A DNA stretch of 64,000 nucleotides from Planctomycetota bacterium. Its GTDB lineage: Bacteria > Planctomycetota > UBA1135 > GCA-002686595. Below the pieces are notes generated by a model. It worked only from the letters and a program-made list of their open reading frames with translations, did no database searches and had not been told where the DNA came from. A program made the position numbers and the translations under genes. The number at the start of each line of letters is the position of its first letter. Positions within the stretch are counted from its first letter, which is position 1. Location of the stretch: assembly GCA_016795245.1 (NCBI GenBank), contig JAEUIA010000003.1, positions 1-64,000 of the forward strand. Direction: 5' to 3'. Shown here piece by piece: positions 18,101-26,377 of the stretch.

Positions 18101-18369
18101 GCACGACCTCGAATGCGTCCGGCTGCGGCATCGCTTTCGGCGACGGATTGTTGTGCGCGAGCGGTTCGATCGTGCGCCTCGGCATTCACTTCAACATGGC
18201 CGGCGCGTCGCAGTTCCCCGCAGCCGGCGATGCTTCGATTTCGAGTGCTGGTCTGGTCGCTGCGCCGGGATTGCGCAGCTACCAGGCGTGGTACCGCGAC
18301 GCGACGGCCTTCTGCTCCAGCGCCACCTACAACCTCACGAACGGTTGGTGGGCCGTTTGGGCCCCTTGA
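15145..18369 (+). CDS. Secreted beta-propeller / di-haem cytochrome c protein, paralog 1
   Basis: A 1074-aa protein with a signal peptide (ISRTLSILAAVIALVGTALS). Residues about 30-470 form YVTN-type beta-propeller repeats (LTPDGTRLLAVNT, VSADGTKVYVAIFESG). Two haem-c sites follow: CASCH at 491-495 and CVTCH at 658-662, within a domain like the di-haem cytochrome c/cytochrome c peroxidase group. A C-terminal domain from about 918 carries CPCG, FGDG and WYRDA. It is a periplasmic or surface redox protein of unknown substrate. The paralog directly downstream is similar along its whole length. Confidence 0.85.
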   Translation: MISRTLSILAAVIALVGTALSQSAFVNWENPHVHPLELTPDGTRLLAVNTPDARLEVFDTTGPKLVRLFSVAVGLDPVSVRARTNDEVWVVNHISDSVSIVKLSTGVVIDTIKTDDEPTDLAFAGTPQRAFVSCSQANTVQVFDPANTQAAPINVPIVGEEPRAMAVSADGTKVYVAIFESGNATTILGGGHISNNAFPKNVVSLFGGPYNGQNPPPNSGSTFSPPINPALPTPPKVGLIVRKNAAGQWMDDNARNWTSKVSGANAADSSRIVGWDMPDNDVAILDASNPTNVTYARRLMTLCMSLAVNPVNGEVAVVGTEATNEIRFEPNVRGTFVRVMLARVNAAGTVTAGVYDLNPHLDYLSSTIPQSERDRSIGDPRAVAWEPSGTRLWIAGMGSDNVIVANVSGARAGLNETIPVPEGPTGIVLDPATNRAFVLSKFASVVTTISTSTESVIDTTPFHDASPPAIKSGRRHMYATHATSGLGQASCASCHVDTRMDGLAWDLGDPSGAMRPFAGNNLGAGMTQLSPFFEAFHPMKGPMTTQTLQDIIGLEPFHWRGDRTGIEEFNPAFQNLQGDDAQLSPAEMAEMKAFLATIYYPPNPYRNFDNTLPTSLPLPGHFTTGAFGPAGLPLPNGNAQTGLSNHRTLLLDNGAIRCVTCHTLPTGAGTDHRAISGVFQPIAPGPDGERHTMLVANDPSTNVTLKVSQLRNQYEKTGLNLSQLVSTRGFGYLHDGSFDSLERFLGDQRFATTSNQQVANLTAFMLAFSGSDLPAGSTTVSAAEPPGPPSHDSHAAVGRQLTLRAAPTAPETTLINSMIALADANKVGLIANGIRAGLVRGARYAGSSTWQSDRVGETFTTSQLTSGASAGAEMTFTVVPKGTETRLGNDRDLDGWRDRDEIDLGSDPGDAALFPGASGIAFCFGDGSGTACPCGNESSIGANAGCLNSLASAGKLVAAGTASITADTLVLSGSGMPNGGVLYFQGTTSNASGCGIAFGDGLLCASGSIVRLGIHFNMAGASQFPAAGDASISSAGLVAAPGLRSYQAWYRDATAFCSSATYNLTNGWWAVWAP

Positions 18370-18402
18370 GCGCCGCAAACCGGGTTTCAGGGTACGCTCA
18401 TG

Positions 18403-18435
18403 GGGGCGCGCAGGTGGGTTTCCACGGCGCGCCCC
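18403..18435 (+). terminator. Nested hairpin between the two cytochrome paralogs
   Basis: A 9-bp perfect stem, GGGGCGCGC (18403-18411) with GCGCGCCCC (18427-18435), encloses an inner GTGG/CCAC pair at 18414-18417/18422-18425. It lies 34 bp after the first paralog's stop and 49 bp before the second's start. There is no T run, so termination is unproven; it may stabilise mRNA or bind a factor. Confidence 0.35.
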
Positions 18436-18484
18436 GACCGCATTCCAGGCTCGATTCTCCTCTCTCCAGCCGAGGTTTCTCCGC

Positions 18485-21400
18485 GTGAATATCCAGCGCC
18501 TCTCTCTGTCACTCGTGTGCATGGGCGTGCTTGTCGCTCAGCGTGATGCCTCCGCGCAGAGCTTCGTGAACTGGGAGAACGCGCACGTTCACCCGCTCGA
18601 GATGACGCCCGATGGGTCACGGCTCTTGGCAGTCAATACGGCCGATGATCGACTCGAAGTGTTCAGCACGAGCGGCGCACAGCTCGTGCGGCTCGCGAGC
18701 ATCCCCGTCGGGATCGATCCCGTTTCCGTGCGAGCGCGCACGAACGACGAAGTCTGGGTCGTGAATCACATCTCGGACTCGGTGAGCATCGTCAGCTTGT
18801 CGGCCGGCAACGTCGTCGCCACGATCAAGACCGACGACGAACCCGACGACGTCGTGTTCGCAGGTTCGCCGCAGCGCGCGTTCGTGTCGTGTTCACAAGC
18901 GAACAAAGTCCAGGTCTTCGATCCCGCGGCACTCGCGACGGCGCCGGTGTCTGTTCCGCTGCTCGGCGAGGACCCGCGTGCGCTCGCGGTTAGCGCGGAC
19001 GGCACGCGCGTGTACGTCGCGATCTTCGAATCGGGCAACGGATCGACGATCCTCGGCGGCGGCTTGACCATGAGCGGCGGCTTCCCGAAGAACGTCGTCA
19101 GCGACACGACCGGCCCCTACGGCGGCCAGAACCCTCCGCCCAACGCGGGCACGGCCTTCAATCCGCCGATCAACGGCGCCTTGCCGCCCGCGCCACGCGT
19201 CGGGCTCATCGTGCGGAAGAACTCAGCCGGCCAGTGGATGGACGACAACGCGCACAACTGGACGGCGATGGTGAGTGGTCCGGACGCGGCGAAATCCGAT
19301 CGCCCGGTGGGTTGGGATCTGTACGACAACGACCTTGCGGTGATCGACGTCGCCACGTTGAGCGTCACCTACACGAAGCATCTCATGAACATCTGCATGG
19401 CCGTGGGCGTGAACCCGGTGAGCGGGGAGGTGTGTGTCGTCGGCACCGACGGGACGAACGAAGTTCGATTCGAGCCGATCGTCAACGGCAAGTTCGTGCG
19501 CGTAAAGGCCGCGCGTGTGTCTGCAAACGGACTGACGACACTCGGCAACGTGGACCTGAACCCGCACCTCACCTACGCGACACCGACGATCCCGCAAGTC
19601 GACCGCGACAAGTCGATCGGTGATCCGCGCGGCATCGCCTGGAACGCGGCCGGGAACAAGGCCTACATCGCCGGCATGGGCTCGAACAACGTGATCGTGA
19701 TCGACAGCGTCGGAGCACGGGCCGGGATCGCCGATGCGATTCCCGTAGGCGAAGGTCCGACGGGCATCGTCGTCGACGACGCGAATGCGCGCGTCTTCGT
19801 CCTCGAAAAGTTCGCGGCGCGCGTGTCTACGATCTCGACCGCGACGGAAACCGTCGTGGGTTCGGTCTCGTTCTACGATCCGACGCCCGTCGCGATCAAG
19901 GTCGGCCGCAAGCACTTGTACGACACGCACAAGAACTCGGGTCTGGGTCAAGCCGCGTGCGGCAGTTGTCACGTCGACTCGCGCACGGACGGGTTGGCGT
20001 GGGACCTCGGCGATCCGAGCGGAACGATGGCGCCCGTCGCCGGCAACAACCTCGCGGCCGGGATCCCCGGCCTCACGGGCGGGTTCCAGGATTTTCACCC
20101 GATGAAAGGTCCGATGACGACGCAGACCTTGCAGGACATCATCGGCAAGGAGCCGCTGCATTGGCGCGGTGACCGCAAGGGCATCGAGGATTTCAATCCG
20201 GCGTTCCAGGGTTTGCAGGGTGACGATGCGCAGTTGACCGCGACCGAAATGCAGGAGTTCGAGAACTTCCTGGCGACGATCACGTTTCCGCCGAACCCGT
20301 ACCGCAACTTCGACAACACGTTGCCGACGAACCTGGCTCTGCCGGGGCACTTCACGAGCAGTCTCTTTGGCCCTGCCGGTCAACCGTTGCCGAACGGCAA
20401 CGCACAAACGGGGCTGAGCGACTACCGCACGGTCGGCTTGGACGGTGGTGCGATTCGTTGCGTGACTTGCCACACGCTGCCGACCGGTGCAGGCACCGAT
20501 TACACGCTGGTCGGCGCGACCTTCGTGCCCATCGCGCCCGGTCCGAACGGCGAGCGCCACCTCGCGCTCGTGTCGCAGGACGGATCGACGAACGTCTCGA
20601 TCAAGATTCCACAGGTGCGCAACGCGTACGAGAAGGTCGGCTTCGATCTGACCCAGATGAACAACACACGCGGTTTCGGCTTCTTGCACGACGGCAGTGT
20701 CGATTCGATGGCGCGCTTTCTCTCGGAACCGGCGTTCACGTTTACGAGCAATCAGCAGATCGCGAACATGACGGCGTTCATGATGGCCTTCGCAGGACCG
20801 GAATTACCTTTGGGGTCGACGAGCCTCGCTGCCCAAGCACCTCCAGGTCCGTCGAGCCGCGACACACACGCCGCCGTCGGGCGACAGCTGACGCTGAGTG
20901 CCGCGCCGACGGCCAGCGAAAGCACCCTGTTGAGTTCGATGACGACGCTCGCGTCGGCGAACAAGGTCGGCCTCGTCATGAAGGGCGTCCGCGGGGGACT
21001 CGCGCGCGGCGCGCGGTTCCTCGGCGGGACGTCGTGGCAGACCGATCGTGCGAGCGAGACGCTCACGACGGCGCAGCTCACGAGCGGTGCAGCAATCGGC
21101 GGCGAAATCACGTTCACCGTCGTGCCCAAGGGCACCGAGGTGCGCATCGGGACCGATCGCGATCTGGACGGTTGGCTAGATCGTGACGAACTCGACCTGG
21201 GCTCCGATCCAGCCGATCCGACGAGCTTCCCGGGCGCGGCGGGTGCGGCTTTCTGTCTGGGTGACGGGACCGGCGCACCTTGCGGTTGTGCGAACAACTC
21301 GAACACCAGCGACGCTGCCGGTTGCCTCAACGTCGGCGCCACGGGCGGCAAGCTCGTCGCGGCGGGCATGGCGAAGATCTCGGCCGACACACTCGTGCTC

Positions 21401-21712
21401 TCGGGTTCAGGTATGCCGAACGGCGGCGCGCTCTACTTCCAAGGCACCACGCAGATGGCGGGCGGCACGGGCATCACGTTCGGCGACGGCAAGCTGTGCG
21501 TGACCGGATCGATCATTCGCCTCGCCATCAAGTTCAACGTCGCGAGTGCGTCACAGTATCCGACGGCAGGTGACCCGTCGCTCTCCACTGCCGGTCTGGT
21601 GACGGTCGCCGGCACGCGCAACTACCAGATCTGGTATCGCGACGCGGCGGTGTTCTGCACGGGTGACACCTACAACTTGTCGAACGGCTGGAAGACGGTC
21701 TGGGCGCCGTAG
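18485..21712 (+). CDS. Secreted beta-propeller / di-haem cytochrome c protein, paralog 2
   Basis: A 1075-aa protein. The GTG at 18485 is chosen because CGAGGT lies about 9 nt upstream and a signal peptide follows (NIQRLSLSLVCMGVLVA). The beta-propeller repeats, haem sites and C-terminal domain match paralog 1 position for position: CGSCH at 492-496, CVTCH at 659-663 and the C-terminal domain from about 920. The CPCG motif of paralog 1 is GAPCGC here. Most residues match by eye along the full length, so this is a tandem duplication. The haem motifs are intact in both, so both are probably functional. Confidence 0.85.
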   Translation: MNIQRLSLSLVCMGVLVAQRDASAQSFVNWENAHVHPLEMTPDGSRLLAVNTADDRLEVFSTSGAQLVRLASIPVGIDPVSVRARTNDEVWVVNHISDSVSIVSLSAGNVVATIKTDDEPDDVVFAGSPQRAFVSCSQANKVQVFDPAALATAPVSVPLLGEDPRALAVSADGTRVYVAIFESGNGSTILGGGLTMSGGFPKNVVSDTTGPYGGQNPPPNAGTAFNPPINGALPPAPRVGLIVRKNSAGQWMDDNAHNWTAMVSGPDAAKSDRPVGWDLYDNDLAVIDVATLSVTYTKHLMNICMAVGVNPVSGEVCVVGTDGTNEVRFEPIVNGKFVRVKAARVSANGLTTLGNVDLNPHLTYATPTIPQVDRDKSIGDPRGIAWNAAGNKAYIAGMGSNNVIVIDSVGARAGIADAIPVGEGPTGIVVDDANARVFVLEKFAARVSTISTATETVVGSVSFYDPTPVAIKVGRKHLYDTHKNSGLGQAACGSCHVDSRTDGLAWDLGDPSGTMAPVAGNNLAAGIPGLTGGFQDFHPMKGPMTTQTLQDIIGKEPLHWRGDRKGIEDFNPAFQGLQGDDAQLTATEMQEFENFLATITFPPNPYRNFDNTLPTNLALPGHFTSSLFGPAGQPLPNGNAQTGLSDYRTVGLDGGAIRCVTCHTLPTGAGTDYTLVGATFVPIAPGPNGERHLALVSQDGSTNVSIKIPQVRNAYEKVGFDLTQMNNTRGFGFLHDGSVDSMARFLSEPAFTFTSNQQIANMTAFMMAFAGPELPLGSTSLAAQAPPGPSSRDTHAAVGRQLTLSAAPTASESTLLSSMTTLASANKVGLVMKGVRGGLARGARFLGGTSWQTDRASETLTTAQLTSGAAIGGEITFTVVPKGTEVRIGTDRDLDGWLDRDELDLGSDPADPTSFPGAAGAAFCLGDGTGAPCGCANNSNTSDAAGCLNVGATGGKLVAAGMAKISADTLVLSGSGMPNGGALYFQGTTQMAGGTGITFGDGKLCVTGSIIRLAIKFNVASASQYPTAGDPSLSTAGLVTVAGTRNYQIWYRDAAVFCTGDTYNLSNGWKTVWAP

Positions 21713-21720
21713 TTGACCGC

Positions 21721-22353
21721 TCACTTGCGCGGCGGCGGCAGCAGTCCCTTGGCTTCGGCTGCCCGCAGGCGCGCGACATCGAGTGTCGTTTCCGCGTCGG
21801 CGCGCCACGCCACACCCGGTGGCGCGATCTGAAGTGCGCTTTGAAGCGTGGCGACGGCGGCTTCGAAGTCGCCGGACTCGAGCAGCATCGCACCCAGACT
21901 GAACTGTGCATCGGCAAAGTTCGGATCGTTCTCGGTCGCGCGCCGGTACGCCTCCAGCGCGTTGCGCGTGTCGTGGAATTCGCTGCGCAGGAGATTGCCG
22001 AAGTTGAACCAGATCGCGGAGTTGTGCGGATCCAAAGTGAGCGCGCGCTTGTACTCGCGCGACGCATCCGCGGCTCGGCCGGCGGCTTTCAGTGCGTTCG
22101 CGAGCTGGAAGCGCGTCTCCGCGTCATCGGTGACCGTCAACGCGCGCTCGAAGCACGGGACGGCTTCGGACGGGCGGCCTTCGAGCAGATGACGCGTGCC
22201 GGCCTGCTTCTCGAGCTGCGGATCGACCGCCGTGGCCTGACGCCAGAACAGAATCCCGGCGAGCGTCAACGCGATCGCGACGACGAACCACTTGCGCGTG
22301 TCCGCCGGCGCGGCGGTAGCGTTCGAGGCCTGCGCGGACCGCTTCGCCTTCAC
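21721..22353 (-). CDS. Membrane-anchored TPR protein
   Basis: A 210-aa protein. The GTG at 22353 overlaps the stop of the rhodanese gene (GTGA), so the two are coupled. A single span (WFVVAIALTLAGILFW, about 20-35) leaves about 170 residues of TPR helices outside or inside the membrane. Repeats such as FQLANALKAAGRAADASREY and FADAQFSLGAMLLESGDFEA are canonical TPRs. A protein-contact scaffold is the usual role. The C-terminus ends in a proline-rich PPPRK. Confidence 0.8.
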   Translation of the reverse strand: MKAKRSAQASNATAAPADTRKWFVVAIALTLAGILFWRQATAVDPQLEKQAGTRHLLEGRPSEAVPCFERALTVTDDAETRFQLANALKAAGRAADASREYKRALTLDPHNSAIWFNFGNLLRSEFHDTRNALEAYRRATENDPNFADAQFSLGAMLLESGDFEAAVATLQSALQIAPPGVAWRADAETTLDVARLRAAEAKGLLPPPRK

Positions 22354-22898
22354 CGCACCCCCGGCATCGTGCTCGGCCCGTTCCAGCCGGAGAAGCCGCT
22401 CTCGAGGTTGACGAGGTTCTCGAAACCTTCGCGGCTCAAGTACTCGCACGCCGAGGCCGAACGTCCGCCGGAAGCGCAGTAGACGATCGTCGTCCGTCCG
22501 TTCCGCGGAATCTCCTTGGCGCGCGCTTCGAGTTCATCGAGCGGAATCAACAGTGCCCCGGGGATGATGCCCGCGGCCATCTCCTGGCGCGTGCGCACGT
22601 CGACAACGTTGGCGCGGCCGCTCGTCACGAGCGCGATGCCGTCCTGCGTGTTCACGTCGCGCCACAGGCGGCCCTCGAGGATCATCTCGTCGCTGACCTG
22701 CTCGTTGCGCGCGACCATGACGAGCGTCTTGCGCAAGACGTCGAGTTCGCGCTCCCGCTCCGCATTCGCGTTCTCGATCCGGCGACGTGCGTCGGCGGTG
22801 GCGTCTTCGATCGCCTTGGACGATCCGCCCGCCTTCGCGCGCGCGGACAAGGCCACGATCAACGCGAGGAGGGCGACGGCGAGTGCGGCGTATTCCAT
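22350..22898 (-). CDS. Membrane-anchored rhodanese-domain protein
   Basis: A 182-aa protein. The N-terminus (YAALAVALLALIVALSA) is a membrane span, followed by a coiled coil (DATADARRRIENANAERERE), then a rhodanese domain. VDVRTRQEMAAGIIPGA and VYCASGGRSASACEYL give the active-site loop with its catalytic Cys. Rhodanese domains carry persulfide sulfur, but many are regulatory. The coiled coil suggests oligomers. It is coupled to the TPR protein downstream. Confidence 0.85.
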   Translation of the reverse strand: MEYAALAVALLALIVALSARAKAGGSSKAIEDATADARRRIENANAERERELDVLRKTLVMVARNEQVSDEMILEGRLWRDVNTQDGIALVTSGRANVVDVRTRQEMAAGIIPGALLIPLDELEARAKEIPRNGRTTIVYCASGGRSASACEYLSREGFENLVNLESGFSGWNGPSTMPGVR

Positions 22899-22932
22899 GC
22901 ACCGTGCACTCTAACCGCACCGGCGGGCGCGG

Positions 22933-24132
22933 TCAGGGGTCGAGAGGCTTGACGCTCACGGCTCCGCTGCTGCTCTTGAGCTCGACCAGCGCTCCGCCGC
23001 CGTTCACCTTGCCCTGGATGGCCGGACCCTTCTTGGTCGTCGAGCCTGCCGGCAATTCGATCGCGTAGCCTACGTCGACGTCCCCGTAGTCGGTGCGCGC
23101 GTCGAGGTCGAAGCTCAGGTCCTTCGGCGCCTGCAGGGCGACGCGCCCGTAGCTGGAATCGATCTTCCAAGCCGAGGCGACCGTGCTCCCCGATCCGGCC
23201 CGCACGCGGACGTCCCCCGAGCTGCTGTGCGCCGTGAGCGCGTCGAAGATCCCATCGATGTCGACGCGGCCGTAATCCGTGCTCACGGACAACGCGCCCT
23301 GGACGCCTTCGAGCTTGATGTTGCCGCTGGATGTGCGCGTCGACAGTTTGCCTGTCGCGTTCGTCACGTTGATGTTGCCGTAGTCGCTGTCGAGCGCGAT
23401 CGTCGCCGCGCGCAGATCCTGGCCACGAACGTTGCCGGAACTGGTCCGCGCGCGAACGGCGGTACCGTCGACTGCGCTGATCTTCACGTTTCCGTAGTCG
23501 GTCTGCGCGTCCGCCGCCCCGCCGGACAAACGAGCGATGGACACGTTGCCGGAACTCGACTTGAGGACCGCGTCGCCCTGGACGTTCTCGATCCGCAGGT
23601 TGCCGTAGCTCGAAACGAGGCGCGACTCGCCAAAGGGGCCGGTTTCGGCCACCAGATCGCCCGAGTCCGAACCCAGGTCGAGCTTGACCCCGGCCGGGAC
23701 CGAGATTTCGAAATCGACGGACGGCGTCGGTTCCGCGCCCTTCAAGTCAGCGTCACGCTCGAATTCGATCGACAGCGTGGTGCCGGCAGCACTTTCGGAC
23801 ACGTTGATCCGCGCGCGCCCCAGGCGTGCCTGGGCGTCGGCCACGGTCTTGCCTTGGGTGCGCACCACGGCGTGGGCTGATCCGGTTCCGTCATCGGAGG
23901 CGCGCACGCGGATCACGCCGTAGGGCGTGTGCGCCCTCAAGGTCGATCCGCTCGCGAGGTGCAACTCGTGGACCTCCGTGCGCTCGGCTTTCTCCGGGAA
24001 ATTGCCCGACCAACTGCCCGTCGAGATGCCGAAGTGTGAGTACGAGCAGGCGGTGAAGCACAGTCCGGCGAACGTGACGGACACGAACAGGACAGCGCCC
24101 AAGACGAGGGTCGCGCGCAGGATGGGGTTCAT
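22933..24132 (-). CDS. DUF4097-type beta-helix protein with alternating repeats
   Basis: A 399-aa protein from the ATG at 24132; an upstream frame gives an unlikely extension. An N-terminal hydrophobic segment (LRATLVLGAVLFVSVTFAG) ends near Cys residues, so it is exported or anchored. The rest is a DUF4097 putative-adhesin fold made of alternating motifs SSGNV/SSGDV and DYGNV/DYGRV (more than ten by eye), each about 20 residues apart. Such repeats build a right-handed beta-helix or stack. Its role could be surface adhesion or envelope sensing; no ligand site is evident. Confidence 0.8.
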   Translation of the reverse strand: MNPILRATLVLGAVLFVSVTFAGLCFTACSYSHFGISTGSWSGNFPEKAERTEVHELHLASGSTLRAHTPYGVIRVRASDDGTGSAHAVVRTQGKTVADAQARLGRARINVSESAAGTTLSIEFERDADLKGAEPTPSVDFEISVPAGVKLDLGSDSGDLVAETGPFGESRLVSSYGNLRIENVQGDAVLKSSSGNVSIARLSGGAADAQTDYGNVKISAVDGTAVRARTSSGNVRGQDLRAATIALDSDYGNINVTNATGKLSTRTSSGNIKLEGVQGALSVSTDYGRVDIDGIFDALTAHSSSGDVRVRAGSGSTVASAWKIDSSYGRVALQAPKDLSFDLDARTDYGDVDVGYAIELPAGSTTKKGPAIQGKVNGGGALVELKSSSGAVSVKPLDP

Positions 24133-24203
24133 GATCCAGGGTCTCCGTGGGGGTGGCTCGCACTGGTACGCCAACTGAGCCCCGGCATTTTACGCCGCGA
24201 GAA

Positions 24204-25394
24204 CTAATTCCGGCGTCGGAACAGCGCGATGCTGGCCGTGAAGCCGTGCAGGAAGTTGCGCTGACCCACGGGGCCGATCTCACCCATCGCGAAAAATCCT
24301 GCTGCCGGGATCTCGGCTTCGACACCGGCGCGCAGGCACTCGATGTCGTGGTCGGGGCGCTTGAACATGCGCGTGCCGCGGCCGTTGCAGCAGAAAAGCA
24401 GTGCGCCGGTCGACGTCGGAGCCGAAACGCGGCCGACGTGATCGCGCACCAGGTGCGTGAGGTCCTCGCCGGCCGAGGCCGCGTCGCGCACGAGGAATTG
24501 GACGCTCATGCCGCTGCGGATGCTGTCGTCGGCGACCGCGAGCGCGTTGGATTCCTTCTCGATGCCGATGATGCCGCGCACGAGGAAATCCCCGCGCTCG
24601 AAGGTGCTCTTTTGCGGGTCGAGCGCGAGGCCCAGGAAGGGGCCGCGCTGCATCAGTTTCTGATCGTCGTTCGGCAGTCCCTGAATCGTCTCCATCAGCG
24701 CAGTCAACGCCGGTTTCCCCGACAGTTTCAGCACGAAGTTGTCCTTGCAGGACGTGATCACGAACGGCTTCCCGACCGGTCGGCAACCCTGGCTGACGAC
24801 CGCGCGCACTTCGACGTCGCCTTCGACGACTACGCCGATCGCACCGCCGTCGACGAGGTCGTTCTCGGTGAACAAGAGGTTCTGTCCAGGACCCTGGCCG
24901 CCGCTCGCCATGCCGCCGATCGCAGGTACACCGGGCAACTCCGTGTTCAGCGCATCGAGGTACGCGTGCGCCGGAAAGCTGAACGGGTCTGCGAGCAACA
25001 ACATGCTCGCGCGTGCTTTGTCCTGCACGTCGGGCATGGCCGTGAAGCGCAACGTGTCGTCGGATATCGGCTCAGCCTGCACGGCGAACGGGCGAATGTC
25101 CGTGTTCGGCAGCACGCCGGCCCACACGGACAGGCACGCTCCGCGCTCGACTTCGCGCGCGCTGCCGACGATGCCTTCGCCCGTGCACCCGATCAGAGCG
25201 CCGCCGCCGAGTGCGCCCGAGAGACGCGAGCCCAGCGTTTCGATCGCGGGTCCGTGGTGGTGCGATACGAACACCGCCAGCAGGTCAGGTTTGGCGCCGG
25301 CCAGAGCGGTCCGCAACTCGGTCACGACTTCTTCGAAGGCGACGGCGGAGTCGGTGTGCGTGGAGAGCGCGCTCGCAAATCGGGGGTCAGTCAT
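24204..25394 (-). CDS. FIST-domain sensory protein
   Basis: A 396-aa protein with FIST N and FIST C domains. GALIGCTGEGIVGSAREVE and PAIGGMASGGQGPGQNLLF are typical FIST-N sequence, and the C-terminal half (GALLFCCNGRGTRMF, AAGFFAMGEIGPV) is typical FIST-C. FIST proteins are small-molecule sensors, thought to bind amino-acid-like ligands. No fused output domain (kinase, chemotaxis or diguanylate cyclase) is present, so it probably signals through a partner. Length is typical. It is cytosolic. Confidence 0.88.
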   Translation of the reverse strand: MTDPRFASALSTHTDSAVAFEEVVTELRTALAGAKPDLLAVFVSHHHGPAIETLGSRLSGALGGGALIGCTGEGIVGSAREVERGACLSVWAGVLPNTDIRPFAVQAEPISDDTLRFTAMPDVQDKARASMLLLADPFSFPAHAYLDALNTELPGVPAIGGMASGGQGPGQNLLFTENDLVDGGAIGVVVEGDVEVRAVVSQGCRPVGKPFVITSCKDNFVLKLSGKPALTALMETIQGLPNDDQKLMQRGPFLGLALDPQKSTFERGDFLVRGIIGIEKESNALAVADDSIRSGMSVQFLVRDAASAGEDLTHLVRDHVGRVSAPTSTGALLFCCNGRGTRMFKRPDHDIECLRAGVEAEIPAAGFFAMGEIGPVGQRNFLHGFTASIALFRRRN

Positions 25395-25496
25395 GGGTGG
25401 GAGTCAGATCCTCACGTTTCATAGGGCCTGTTTCGAGAGTTCGTGCGCTTTTCGGCCTGCGTTACGATGTCGGCCATCCAAGAGGAGGTCCGAATC

Positions 25497-26276
25497 ATGC
25501 CTGCCGTAATCACTATGCTTTTCGCACTCGTCGCTCTCATTCAGGCGCCAGGTCTCGTGGGTCAATCGTCCCAAGACATCCAGGACGATCGCGCGGATGT
25601 TCGTCGCCGCGTCGAGTCCTTCGAAAAGCTCGTCAAGGACGCCGAGAAGGACGCCGAGGCCGTCGCGATGCTCGACGGCATGATCGCGATGTTCAAGGAG
25701 AGCGGCCCCCGCGACCGCGGGCGCGTACTCAAGACGATCATCGCCAGTGTGAAGGTCTCCGACACACCTAAGGACAAGACCAAGCCCCGCAATCTGCCGA
25801 TCGAGGCGGCCGAGCGCATGTCGCAGATGGGCGTCGAAGCGTTCAAGCCGCTCGTCGATCTCCTGAACGACCGCAAGATCGGCCTGGATCTCGCGCGCGT
25901 GACGCCGCTCGCCGCGGGGCTCGTGAAGCTCGGTATCGGCACGGCCGATGCGCTCGACACGAGCCTGAAGATGCTCGACGACTCCAATCCGCGCCTGTAC
26001 GCCGGACTCGTGCCCGCGTTCGCGTCGCTGGAGCTCGAGACTCAAGCCAAGCGCAAGCGCATCGTCGGCGAGATCCTGTCCGCGCACGAAACGATTCAAG
26101 CCCGCATCGACAAGGACAAACCGATCTCTGCGGACGAGAAGCCCAAGTTCGCCGAGAGCATGAACATCGCGACGATCACGACGCTGAATGCGCTGGCCGG
26201 TCAGAAGCAGCCGGATGTGGCTGCTTTCAGGGCGTGGTACGCCGAGAACAAGGCCAAGGACTGGCCCGACAAGTGA
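25497..26276 (+). CDS. Exported helical-repeat protein, hypothetical
   Basis: A 259-aa protein with AGAGGAGG upstream of the ATG at 25497 and a signal peptide (PAVITMLFALVALIQAPGLV). The mature part is helical with HEAT-like segments (ERMSQMGVEAFKPLVDLLND) and is rich in Lys/Asp pairs. It matches no enzyme family I recognise. Other helical-repeat exported proteins occur in this window (42451). It is divergent from the FIST gene and 101 bp upstream of the SLC13-like gene. Confidence 0.75.
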   Translation: MPAVITMLFALVALIQAPGLVGQSSQDIQDDRADVRRRVESFEKLVKDAEKDAEAVAMLDGMIAMFKESGPRDRGRVLKTIIASVKVSDTPKDKTKPRNLPIEAAERMSQMGVEAFKPLVDLLNDRKIGLDLARVTPLAAGLVKLGIGTADALDTSLKMLDDSNPRLYAGLVPAFASLELETQAKRKRIVGEILSAHETIQARIDKDKPISADEKPKFAESMNIATITTLNALAGQKQPDVAAFRAWYAENKAKDWPDK

Positions 26277-26377
26277 CCGAGTGTCCGCAACCGCCTTCGC
26301 GGTCCGTTTCCTGAAGTTCTCCGCCAAGAACGAAATGGCGCGGAGGATCCAGCGACAGCCAAAGTTACGATCCCCAT

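Noticed and set aside
15367-18522. Long open frame on the minus strand opposite the first cytochrome paralog (1051 codons)
   Set aside because: It is the antisense of a gene with signal peptide, haem motifs and a complete domain order. Composition is Arg-rich, as expected from GC-rich antisense frames.
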